Shown: piece after piece, positions 1 to 7,025 of the stretch
Layout of the letters: each line of letters begins with the position of its first letter
Numbering within the stretch: position 1 is the stretch's first letter
Source: CAZAFN01 sp964484795
Lineage (GTDB): Bacteria > Pseudomonadota > Alphaproteobacteria > Methylaequorales > Methylaequoraceae
DNA: 51,939 nt
Direction: 5' to 3'
NCBI GenBank assembly: GCA_964484795.1
Contig: CAZAFN010000008.1
Location: forward strand, 1-51,939
Notes under the pieces: model-generated
Database searches by the model: none
Told to the model about the DNA's origin: nothing
Seen by the model: the letters and a program-made list of their open reading frames with translations, nothing else
Position numbers and translations under genes: made by a program

Positions 1-188
1 TAGGAGGATCTCTTCTTTCAATAGGTTCAGCAGCAGGAGTTGCATTGATGGGTCAAGCTAGGGGAGTATATACTTTTTTTGCTCACCTCAAATGGGCATG
101 GGCAATACTTTTAGGTTACGCAGCTAGTATCGCCGTGCATCTATTGATGAATCAACATCTATTTGATGATATCCCGTTGGCAAGATAA
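1..188 (+). CDS. nhaD: Na+/H+ antiporter NhaD-type, C-terminal fragment (5' end outside window)
   Basis: The frame opening at base 3 stays open for 61 codons to a TAA at 186-188. It reads as the C-terminal end of a polytopic membrane protein, with a glycine/serine-rich stretch GGSLLSIGSAAGVALMG, then YTFFAHLKWAWAILLGYAAS and a final hydrophobic segment. This pattern matches the end of NhaD-family sodium/proton antiporters, where GGS...IGSAAGV...MG and the F.HLKW...GY motif are conserved. Such inner-membrane proteins expel Na+ in exchange for protons, which fits a marine cell. Only the tail is visible, so the subfamily rests on pattern memory. It is convergent with the TonB receptor, with 29 bases between the stops. 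Confidence 0.75.
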   Translation, partial: GGSLLSIGSAAGVALMGQARGVYTFFAHLKWAWAILLGYAASIAVHLLMNQHLFDDIPLAR

Positions 189-217
189 AGCTTAATACGA
201 TTGCAGTGTATATTTAG

Positions 218-2653
218 TTAAAACCTAAAATGCAATCCACCAAAAATTGTAAAGGGCTGGCCAGGGGTTACAAAAGTTCCACTTCCTCCAGTTCCATCAA
301 CCTCATTCTCAGCTAAAATTCCACCAGTTTCATAATTTTCATCAAATATGTTTAAAGCTTGGAGGAAAATACTCGCTTGTGAATCATCTTCATTAGACGA
401 TAATGTATATTCTGTAGTCAAATTAAATAGAAAGTAACCAGGAACCATCTTATTAGCAGAGTTGTTTTCATCACCTCTATAATATTGCGACGAATTAGCT
501 TCTACATCAAAGTCTATGTTCCAACCATCAAGTGGCTTATAAGCAACTCCAAACCTTCCTATATGAGGAGAGATTCCAGGTATTTCATCATTTGGTCTGA
601 CCTCTATCTGATATTTTTCATAGGCTGCAGCTGAAGCAACAGAATCATCATCATCATTTGGGTTAGATGGATGGCCTACACTTGAAATGCTTTGGCTAGT
701 TTGAAACGTTGCCCTTACATAAGCGTACTTTGCAAACCAACTCCATTTCTTACCAAGTGAACCATTAAGCGCAAACTCCGTTCCAAGTCTCTGCGTGTTA
801 CCTACGTTACGAAAATATCCAGTACCAACCCTGTTACCACCAATGAATATGATGTCATTATAATTTCTTCCTGCAAAGGCATTTAATGTCCAATTTATAT
901 TCTGAGCTGTACCGTATAAATCAAAGCTTTCTCTTCCTCTTGCACCTATCTCAAAATTCCTATTTACAACCTGATCAAGTGGAGGGTCAGCTTGAAAGGA
1001 GTTTGGAAGTCTACATGGAGCATCTGGATCGGCACATGCTAATTCTGCAACTGAAGGAGTACGGCTTGATTCCTTATACGATGCAAAAAACGTGGTATCT
1101 CCATACCGCTTTGTAATTCCTATCCCTGGATTAATTCTCCAGAAGAAATGATGACCTTCAAGTGCAGTACTATATTGATCTTCAATTTTGAGAGAAGCCC
1201 AATTCCATCGAGCAGAAAGATTGACTGAAGTTGTATCATTAAGATCAAGTGTATTTGATCCATACAATCCAACATTATGGGTAGTGGCTTCTATGTTGGT
1301 AATGAATTGTTCCTCACCTTCTTCATCTGTACTTAAGAGAACTCCAGTTCCTTGAACACCTCTATCAGATGTTAGTTCAGCCAGTTCGGTAGAAGAACCA
1401 AAACTGTTGTGTGAAAAATCATAATTTAATCCGGAAAAAAATGTATTATTCTTTTCACGAAAGATTCCGTCATAAGTAGATTGAATGTTAAATCCAAAAG
1501 CATTAGTTTTAGTATTAGACCTATTGATTGCACCAATATCATCTACCTCATTATCTTCATCATCATCTTTTTCAAGTCCGAGGGCAGCATAATTGATTGA
1601 ATTGCCAGAAGCGTCTAAAATTTGCACTCCGTCCGTATTAGTTTCAAACTCTCCACACAAAATATTATCTACCGTCCCAGTTCCATCAAAGCGATCTCCG
1701 CAATCCTTACCTTCAAATTCATCACCGTTATAATTTCTTCTTTCCATATGTCTGTAATAGATATTTCCTTGAAAAGATAATTCATTACTTGCAAAGTGAT
1801 TTCCTCCTAAATTCACATAATAATTTTTATTATGCGTATTGTCAGGATGTGTGTAGACTGCATCTCTTCCTTCCATATCCATCAAGGTTAAAGGAACAGC
1901 CCCATTTCCATTAAGGTCGGTGTAGGCTTGTCCAACATTAACGAAAAGCTCCGTATCTTCGTTCCTATATCGCAGATCACTATAAAAAGTTTCAAGATAT
2001 GATTCTGAATGATCTCTATAACCACGGTCATAGTTAAAATTACCACCTAAATAAACAGCATAATTTCCAAAATCTTTTCCAAACTCAAGTATTTCGTTTG
2101 TTCTGTGATGGGTGCCTCCAGAGATCTGCGTATGAGTTTCATTAAAGTCAAAACCATTCTTTAGCTGCATCGAAATAGCTCCGCCAATTGCATTTTGACC
2201 AAATACCGGGTCTCCACCAGGAAAAACCTGCATATTCTGAATTGCAAAATCTGGGACAAGATCCCACTGAACTATTTCTCCAAACGATTCATTTACCCTC
2301 ATTCCATTTTGATAAATTGCCAAAGCTTGAGCAGTACCTAACAATGGCCCAGCTACATAGCCTCTAAAATTAATGTCATTTTGCATTGGAGAACTATTCA
2401 AATTCGAGATTGATATCCCTGCCGTTTTTTTATTTAAAGTATCAGTTACAGATAGATTCTTTTTGTCTGACAAATCCTCTTCGGTAATCGTCTGAATGTT
2501 TGATGGAACTCTATCCAAACTAATTCCACCACCTTGAACTGGAGTCACTGAAATGATATTAACATCTGGTGAGACATAAATCTCCTCCTGAGCAAATGTA
2601 TGATTTTCAAAAAAAACAACAATAAAAAAAAGAATTGGCAAAAACATAATCAT
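218..2653 (-). CDS. TonB-dependent outer-membrane receptor
   Basis: An 811-residue outer-membrane receptor that would import a scarce ligand using TonB energy. Residues 1-21 form a signal peptide (hydrophobic core, cleavage after HTFA). A plug domain follows (about 45-165) with the typical DRVPSNIQTIT entry and ...FGQNAIGGAISM near its end. The rest (about 190-811) is an alternating beta-barrel that ends in HFRF, the terminal Phe expected for barrel insertion. Substrate cannot be read from the sequence; no siderophore or cobalamin gene is adjacent. The strong ribosome site GGAGG lies 9 bases before the second ATG (Met3, base 2647) but only 3 before the first, so translation may start at 2647. 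It is divergent from the TerB gene, and a palindrome lies in the shared upstream region. Confidence 0.9.
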   Translation of the reverse strand: MIMFLPILFFIVVFFENHTFAQEEIYVSPDVNIISVTPVQGGGISLDRVPSNIQTITEEDLSDKKNLSVTDTLNKKTAGISISNLNSSPMQNDINFRGYVAGPLLGTAQALAIYQNGMRVNESFGEIVQWDLVPDFAIQNMQVFPGGDPVFGQNAIGGAISMQLKNGFDFNETHTQISGGTHHRTNEILEFGKDFGNYAVYLGGNFNYDRGYRDHSESYLETFYSDLRYRNEDTELFVNVGQAYTDLNGNGAVPLTLMDMEGRDAVYTHPDNTHNKNYYVNLGGNHFASNELSFQGNIYYRHMERRNYNGDEFEGKDCGDRFDGTGTVDNILCGEFETNTDGVQILDASGNSINYAALGLEKDDDEDNEVDDIGAINRSNTKTNAFGFNIQSTYDGIFREKNNTFFSGLNYDFSHNSFGSSTELAELTSDRGVQGTGVLLSTDEEGEEQFITNIEATTHNVGLYGSNTLDLNDTTSVNLSARWNWASLKIEDQYSTALEGHHFFWRINPGIGITKRYGDTTFFASYKESSRTPSVAELACADPDAPCRLPNSFQADPPLDQVVNRNFEIGARGRESFDLYGTAQNINWTLNAFAGRNYNDIIFIGGNRVGTGYFRNVGNTQRLGTEFALNGSLGKKWSWFAKYAYVRATFQTSQSISSVGHPSNPNDDDDSVASAAAYEKYQIEVRPNDEIPGISPHIGRFGVAYKPLDGWNIDFDVEANSSQYYRGDENNSANKMVPGYFLFNLTTEYTLSSNEDDSQASIFLQALNIFDENYETGGILAENEVDGTGGSGTFVTPGQPFTIFGGLHFRF

Positions 2654-2715
2654 TAACCTCCAATTGCAAAATAGACAAGATTCTACAAAACACTACTTCC
2701 CATGTCAATTAAATC

Positions 2716-2730
2716 TGACTAGAATAGTCA
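2716..2730. promoter_or_regulatory. 15-base palindrome between the TonB receptor and TerB genes
   Basis: TGACTA-GAA-TAGTCA is a perfect 6-base inverted repeat with a 3-base centre. It lies in the 95-base divergent gap, just upstream of an AT-rich TATAAAT-like element (about 2733) that reads toward the TerB gene. Size and position suit an operator for a dimeric repressor controlling the receptor. No known binding site (for example Fur) is recognised in it, and no partner regulator can be assigned. Confidence 0.4.
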
Positions 2731-2748
2731 TGTATAAATATTTTCATT

Positions 2749-3204
2749 ATGTTTGAAATCCTAAAAAAAGCAAAAGAAGATAGTTTAGCTATCAATGAAT
2801 TATCTCTTGATCAAAAAAACCTTTTGATTTCATCTATTTTGGTTGAGTGTGCAAAAGGTGATGGAGAATTCACTGAAATTGAAGTTAGCCAGATAAAGAA
2901 AATACTTCGCACAAAACTTAATCTTAATGAAGATAATATTAATGAAGTTCTGAATCAAGCAATTGAAAATTCTAAGGAACGAGTAGAAATGTATTCTCTT
3001 ACTAAAAAAATTAGGGATCAATTTGAAAAAGAACAAATCTTAACTATCTTTGAATATATGTGGGAAGTAATTTTGTCAGATGGAATAATAGATGATTTCG
3101 AAGCCGCATTAATGTCTAAAGCTACTGGTCTTTTTCATCTCACAGGAAGGGAATCGGCGGAAGCAAAAAAAACAGCACAGAATTCAATTAAAAAACAAGA
3201 TTAA
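2749..3204 (+). CDS. TerB-family (tellurite resistance TerB-like) protein
   Basis: A 151-residue soluble, all-helical protein. Two acidic helix-loop elements are visible: AKGDGEFTEIEV at about residues 36-47 and VILSDGIIDDFEAALM at about 106-121. This repeated (G/S)DG.(I/F)...E pattern is the signature of the TerB/DjlA-N fold, which binds metal through acidic residues. It has no signal peptide or membrane segment. Many alphaproteobacteria carry a stand-alone TerB protein of this size whose role is unknown; tellurite resistance should not be assumed because no other ter gene is near. It is divergent from the TonB receptor and convergent with the CIA30 gene (4-base gap). No clear Shine-Dalgarno sequence precedes the ATG. 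Confidence 0.8.
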   Translation: MFEILKKAKEDSLAINELSLDQKNLLISSILVECAKGDGEFTEIEVSQIKKILRTKLNLNEDNINEVLNQAIENSKERVEMYSLTKKIRDQFEKEQILTIFEYMWEVILSDGIIDDFEAALMSKATGLFHLTGRESAEAKKTAQNSIKKQD

Positions 3205-3208
3205 ATTA

Positions 3209-3769
3209 TTAATGCTCAATCAGCATAGCTTCCTGAACATCTAGTTGAGCATCAAAATCTTTCCCAAAAGCTACGAAGCCTATGCTTTTAATATCGGAAG
3301 AATGAAATTCAGATGGTTGATAAAAATTTGATTTCTTAAAATTTTTGAACATAATTTTAACTTCATTCCAATTTTCTGAGGCTACAAATTCACCAGAATA
3401 ATATTGCCATGGTAGCAATGTGTATTGGGTCCTAATGTGAATGTAATATTTGCTTGGAATACCTCTGATTTTCAACTTGAGACCCTTAAAATTTCGCTCA
3501 GCAAAATTAAATTTTGACCTAAATTGAATAAACCCTCCATTATTCTGCGTACTTACACTACCTTGCAAACGTAGAAATTTTTTACTATCTTCTTCAAGCA
3601 ACTTTAACGATCCTGTTGAAACACCACCCATAACTTGATCTGAAATAAACTCCCATTTCTCATTAAAAGAATTAATTTCATCTCTTTTATCTAGTAAATT
3701 CATTGCTCTAACTTCATAAAAGAAAAAGGAAACAACTAACACCAAAAAGAGTTTCTTCGCATAAACCAT
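3209..3769 (-). CDS. CIA30-domain (complex I intermediate-associated protein 30-like) secreted protein
   Basis: A 186-residue protein with a likely signal peptide (residues 1-22, ending EVRA), then one beta-sandwich CIA30 domain. The motif WEFISDQVMGGVSTGSL at about residues 39-55 is diagnostic; in this family D(Q/R)VMGGVS opens the galactose-binding-like fold. In mitochondria CIA30 helps complex I assembly, but bacterial secreted versions are uncharacterised and an envelope role is more likely given the signal peptide. The second half (IGFVAFGKDFDAQLDVQEA) matches the domain end. It stands alone: convergent with the TerB gene, and followed upstream by the cold-shock gene on the same strand about 70 bases away. 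Confidence 0.78.
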   Translation of the reverse strand: MVYAKKLFLVLVVSFFFYEVRAMNLLDKRDEINSFNEKWEFISDQVMGGVSTGSLKLLEEDSKKFLRLQGSVSTQNNGGFIQFRSKFNFAERNFKGLKLKIRGIPSKYYIHIRTQYTLLPWQYYSGEFVASENWNEVKIMFKNFKKSNFYQPSEFHSSDIKSIGFVAFGKDFDAQLDVQEAMLIEH

Positions 3770-3839
3770 TTGGATAAGATTCTAAGATGAATTCATTTTA
3801 ATACAAGAAATGCAAAAAAAATTATTAAGTAGGGTAAGG

Positions 3840-4043
3840 CTACAATAACTTTAAATCTGATACAAAAGTTTTTCCATCCTTTGTTTCTGTAGAAAAACTG
3901 ACTTTTTGTCCTTCTTCTAATTTCTTAATACCCGATTTTTGAAGAGCGGTTATGTGAACAAAAATATCTTTTTCCCCAGACTCTGGCGCAACAAAACCAT
4001 ATCCTTTTTTGAAATTAAACCACTTTACTATTCCTTCAGTCAC
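3840..4043 (-). CDS. cspA: Cold-shock domain protein (CspA family)
   Basis: A single cold-shock domain of 67 residues, an RNA/ssDNA chaperone that melts mRNA secondary structure. The two RNA-binding motifs are visible, GYGFVAP (RNP1, KKGYGFVAP) and DIFVHITAL (RNP2), along with the opening VKWFNFKKGYGF. The frame can be extended to a GTG at 4061, adding MIWRLW. The GTG at 4041-4043 is preferred because a GGAG lies 7 bases before it and it gives the usual Csp N-terminus (MTEGIVKWFN). The upstream leader contains two strong inverted repeats, which suggests mRNA-level control as in known csp leaders; that is inference. Which paralogue this is cannot be said. Confidence 0.88.
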   Translation of the reverse strand: MTEGIVKWFNFKKGYGFVAPESGEKDIFVHITALQKSGIKKLEEGQKVSFSTETKDGKTFVSDLKLL

Positions 4044-4116
4044 CCATAATCTCCATATCACGTTTTATAACAGACCAATCTTTATTTACCAAACACTTCT
4101 TTCGTCGTCAATTAAT

Positions 4117-4135
4117 CAACAACTATCAGTTGTTG
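4117..4135. promoter_or_regulatory. Perfect hairpin upstream of the cold-shock gene
   Basis: CAACAACT-ATC-AGTTGTTG is a perfect 8-base inverted repeat with a 3-base loop, 74 bases upstream of the csp start. If the csp transcript starts upstream of it, it would form a leader hairpin. Confidence 0.45.
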
Positions 4136-4154
4136 GAAAAACACCAGTCCTATT

Positions 4155-4182
4155 AAAGAGTTAAGTAGAAAACTCTTTTTTA
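4155..4182 (+). terminator. Terminator-like hairpin with T-run in a divergent intergenic region
   Basis: AAAGAGTT and AACTCTTT form an 8-base stem around an 8-base loop (4163-4170), followed directly by a T-rich run on the plus strand. It looks like a plus-strand rho-independent terminator, yet no plus-strand gene lies upstream (the csp gene reads away). It may end a small RNA antisense to the csp leader, or it may be part of the csp leader structure on the minus strand. Confidence 0.35.
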
Positions 4183-4237
4183 TTTATTATACTATGAAAT
4201 TGTATAAACAGTAAAAAATTTAAAATTACCTACCAAT

Positions 4238-4915
4238 ATGAATAAAAGCTTAATTACCAATTTGTCAGCATTATCAATAACAATTGCTGGAATCTTTATG
4301 CCGATTTACTCAGTAGAAATTTTTATGGCTGGTCTATTTTCTTTATCTGGGGGAATAACTAATTGGCTAGCAATTCATATGTTATTTGAAAAAGTTCCCT
4401 TCCTCTATGGTTCTGGAGTAATACCAGAAAGATTTAAAGATTTTAAAATAGGAATTAAAAAACTTATAATGAATGAATTTTTCTCCAAAGAATCTCTAGA
4501 AAGTTTTATAAAAGAGTATAATGGTTTTGATCAAGATAAAATTTCAGAAAAACTAGACTATGAAAAGATTTTTAACAAATTAGTTGAAGCTATTGAAGAG
4601 TCTTCTCTAGGATCCGTACTCAAAATGGTTGGTGGAAAAGAATCTTTATCTCCACTTAGAGTTCCCGTAGAAAAAAAAATAAAAGAAGTATTGAATGATT
4701 TACCATCAAATAATATTTTTTCAGGCAAGACCCTAAGCACAAAAATCATAGAAGATGTTGAAACTATTATAGATAAAAGACTAGAAGAACTTACCCCTGA
4801 ACATATCAAATCAATAATTAAAGAAATAATTCACAAACATCTAGGCTGGCTTGTAGTTTGGGGAGGAATATTTGGATTTGTGATAGGAATTATAATTGGT
4901 TTTTTAGGCATTTAA
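4238..4915 (+). CDS. DUF445 family inner-membrane protein
   Basis: A 225-residue protein with a hydrophobic N-terminal pair of segments (about residues 8-47) containing GGITNWLAIHMLFEKVP, and a C-terminal membrane helix (about 203-224, WLVVWGGIFGFVIGIIIGFL). The GxxTNWLAxxMLF motif followed by (F)LYGSGVIPERF is the hallmark of DUF445 (YheB/YjiN-like) proteins. Between the membrane parts lies a charged helical region. Function is unknown in the family. Its stop is one base before the SelO start, so the two are almost certainly co-transcribed. The ATG start has no obvious Shine-Dalgarno sequence. Confidence 0.8.
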   Translation: MNKSLITNLSALSITIAGIFMPIYSVEIFMAGLFSLSGGITNWLAIHMLFEKVPFLYGSGVIPERFKDFKIGIKKLIMNEFFSKESLESFIKEYNGFDQDKISEKLDYEKIFNKLVEAIEESSLGSVLKMVGGKESLSPLRVPVEKKIKEVLNDLPSNNIFSGKTLSTKIIEDVETIIDKRLEELTPEHIKSIIKEIIHKHLGWLVVWGGIFGFVIGIIIGFLGI

Positions 4916-4916
4916 T

Positions 4917-6419
4917 TTGAAGAAAATTAAACAAGAAAATAAAAAAGAAATTTTTAATTTTAAAAATTCTTATTCCAAACTACCAAAGGGTTTCTATGAG
5001 GAAATTAACCCTGAACCAGTAAAATGTCCTGATTTAATTGAATTTAATCAAGATTTGGGAAATTTTCTTAACATTGACACAAAAGCACTAACTGGTAAAA
5101 AGGGAAGGTTCTTACTATCAGGCAATATTCTTCCTGAAGGTGCAAAACCGATTGCAATGGCTTATGCTGGACATCAATTTGGAAATTTTGTATCACAACT
5201 TGGTGATGGAAGAGCTATTTTACTTGGAGAGGTTATTGCTAAGAATGGTAAAAGATACGATATTCAACTAAAGGGTTCGGGAAAAACTTCATTTTCTCGT
5301 CAAGGTGATGGACGCGCACCATTAGGACCCGTAATCAGAGAATATTTACTTAGCGAAGCAATCCACAATTTGAATATTCCAAGTACTAGATCACTTGCCA
5401 TAGTTACTTCAGGAGAATTTGTTCAAAGAGATTCTCTTTTACCAGGAGCTATATTAACAAGAGTTGCCTCTAGTCACATTCGAATTGGAACATTTGAATT
5501 TTTTTTCTACAGAAATGATATCAAATCACTCAAGAGATTAGCTGATTATACAATCCAAAGACATTTCCCCTTGCTTAATACCACAAAAAGAATTTATTCA
5601 TCTTTCCTTCTTTCAGTTCTTAAATTACAAGCAAAACTAGTTTCAGATTGGATGAGCGTTGGTTTTATTCATGGGGTAATGAATACGGATAATGTTTCAA
5701 TAAGTGGTGAGACTATAGATTATGGGCCATGTGCATTTATGGATCATTACAATCCAAATTCTGTATTTAGTTTTATTGATACTCACGGAAGATATTCTTA
5801 TGGAAATCAGGGACAAATAACATTGTGGAATCTGTCAAGATTGGCAGAGTGTTTGCTTCCACTTATTGATGAAGATATTAACAAAGCAAAAAAAATAGCC
5901 GTTGCACATTTGGAAAAATTTCCAATGATCTTCCAGGAATTGTGGCTAAAGGGAATGAAAAAAAAATTGGGTTTTACAAAATCATTTTCGGAGGACCCAA
6001 ATCTTTTAACATCATTTTTAGAATTGTTGAAATTACAAAAAGTTGACTTCACCTTGGCATTTAGAAAGTTATCAGCAAACATCAACCGTGAAGAGTTTGA
6101 CGATGAATTTCTCCATCTTTTTAAAAATCAAAACTCAGCATTAAGTTGGCTTAAAGATTGGAAGAAAAGAATCTTAAAAGAAAAAATAAATTATTTACAA
6201 ATATCAAAGAGAATGAAAAAAATTAACCCAAAATATATTGCAAGAAATCATTTGGTTGAAAAAGCTATTGATGAGGCTATTAACAAAAATGACTACTCAT
6301 TTACTCGTCAACTATTAAAATTATTAAGAAAACCATTCGTAGGAAGAAAGAATATGGAATCTTTCTCTAATCCGCCAAATTCAAGCGAGGTTGTGAAAAA
6401 TACTTTCTGTGGAACTTGA
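4917..6419 (+). CDS. selO: Protein adenylyltransferase SelO (UPF0061)
   Basis: A 500-residue pseudokinase-fold enzyme that transfers AMP from ATP to Ser/Thr/Tyr of target proteins, linked to redox stress. Visible motifs are YAGHQFG (83-89), QLGDGRA, LKGSGKTSFSRQGDGRAP (nucleotide-binding loop), HGVMNTDN (252-259) and the metal-binding D268 in DYG. The chain ends FCGT with Cys498 two residues from the C-terminus, the place where animal SelO has selenocysteine, so this is a Cys form. The start is the TTG at 4917; the next in-frame ATG is beyond residue 75 and would remove conserved sequence. It follows the DUF445 gene with a one-base gap and is convergent with a MarR-type regulator. Confidence 0.93.
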   Translation: MKKIKQENKKEIFNFKNSYSKLPKGFYEEINPEPVKCPDLIEFNQDLGNFLNIDTKALTGKKGRFLLSGNILPEGAKPIAMAYAGHQFGNFVSQLGDGRAILLGEVIAKNGKRYDIQLKGSGKTSFSRQGDGRAPLGPVIREYLLSEAIHNLNIPSTRSLAIVTSGEFVQRDSLLPGAILTRVASSHIRIGTFEFFFYRNDIKSLKRLADYTIQRHFPLLNTTKRIYSSFLLSVLKLQAKLVSDWMSVGFIHGVMNTDNVSISGETIDYGPCAFMDHYNPNSVFSFIDTHGRYSYGNQGQITLWNLSRLAECLLPLIDEDINKAKKIAVAHLEKFPMIFQELWLKGMKKKLGFTKSFSEDPNLLTSFLELLKLQKVDFTLAFRKLSANINREEFDDEFLHLFKNQNSALSWLKDWKKRILKEKINYLQISKRMKKINPKYIARNHLVEKAIDEAINKNDYSFTRQLLKLLRKPFVGRKNMESFSNPPNSSEVVKNTFCGT

Positions 6420-6430
6420 TTAAAACTTCC

Positions 6431-6838
6431 TTAAATTACTGAAAAGTCATATTTTTTGCTTTCATCAAGTATCTCTTCTTCAGCCTCATTCCACAAAGGA
6501 ATTGCGTTTTCTAGAGCATCAAATCCTTTTTCAGTCAATATTACTACTCTCTTTCTAGCATCATCTGTCTTAATATGTTGGATTAACTTGTCTTTCAATA
6601 AAATATTTAGACTTCTTGTTAAGGTGGTTCTATCCATCAAAAGATCATCTGCCAATGAGATTAATGTTTTTTTTTCACCAGTTGCCAACAGTGAAAGAAT
6701 GGAAAATTGAGTTATTTTTATTCCCGATGGTTTTAACTTGTTATCATAAAACTGCGTTACAAATCTTGACGCTTTTCTCATTCTAAAACATTTACAACTC
6801 TGAAGTTGCCTATATCTAAAAGTATTTTCCTTTGCCAT
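6431..6838 (-). CDS. MarR family transcriptional regulator
   Basis: A 135-residue winged-helix DNA-binding protein. The order is helical dimer region (residues 1-35), then ITQFSILSLLATGEKKTLISLADDLLMDRTTLTRSLNILLKDKLI as helix-turn-helix, and DDARKRVVILTEKGFDALENAIPLW as wing and C-terminal dimer helix. The wing motif D.RkR.v.LT.kG is typical of MarR. Such proteins repress genes for efflux or stress and release DNA on binding a phenolic ligand or on cysteine oxidation. Two cysteines near the N-terminus (Cys15, Cys17) could be redox-sensitive, but this is speculative. It is convergent with selO, so its target is not obvious from location. Confidence 0.85.
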   Translation of the reverse strand: MAKENTFRYRQLQSCKCFRMRKASRFVTQFYDNKLKPSGIKITQFSILSLLATGEKKTLISLADDLLMDRTTLTRSLNILLKDKLIQHIKTDDARKRVVILTEKGFDALENAIPLWNEAEEEILDESKKYDFSVI

Positions 6839-6931
6839 TTTCTAAATTTTACATTTATAAAATAAATTTTTAAATCTGTTTTTCATTTATTTTTATTCTA
6901 TGGTTTTTTGATTTTTTTTGACTTAAAAAAA

Positions 6932-7021
6932 TGGCGGAGAGAGAGGGATTCGAACCCTCGAAACAGTTTCCTGTTTACACGCTTTCCAAGCGAGCGCCTT
7001 CAGCCACTCGGCCACCTCTCC
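6932..7021 (-). tRNA. tRNA-Ser (anticodon GGA)
   Basis: The minus strand folds into a full class II tRNA with encoded CCA (6932-6934). Acceptor GGAGAGG pairs with TCTCTCC (one G-U), the D arm is GCC/GGC, the T arm GAGGG-TTCGAAT-CCCTC, and the long variable arm AAACAG-GAAA-CTGTTT. The anticodon loop is TTGGAAA, giving GGA, which reads UCC and UCU. The anticodon stem CTCGC/GCGTG has one U-U mismatch at its second pair, which is slightly unusual. The gene begins 4 bases after the lepA stop on the same strand, so it is probably cut from the lepA transcript. Confidence 0.95.
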
Positions 7022-7025
7022 AAAT

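Noticed and set aside
886..1116. Plus-strand ORF inside the TonB receptor gene
   Set aside because: It lies wholly antisense to the receptor, has no family motif and no ribosome site.
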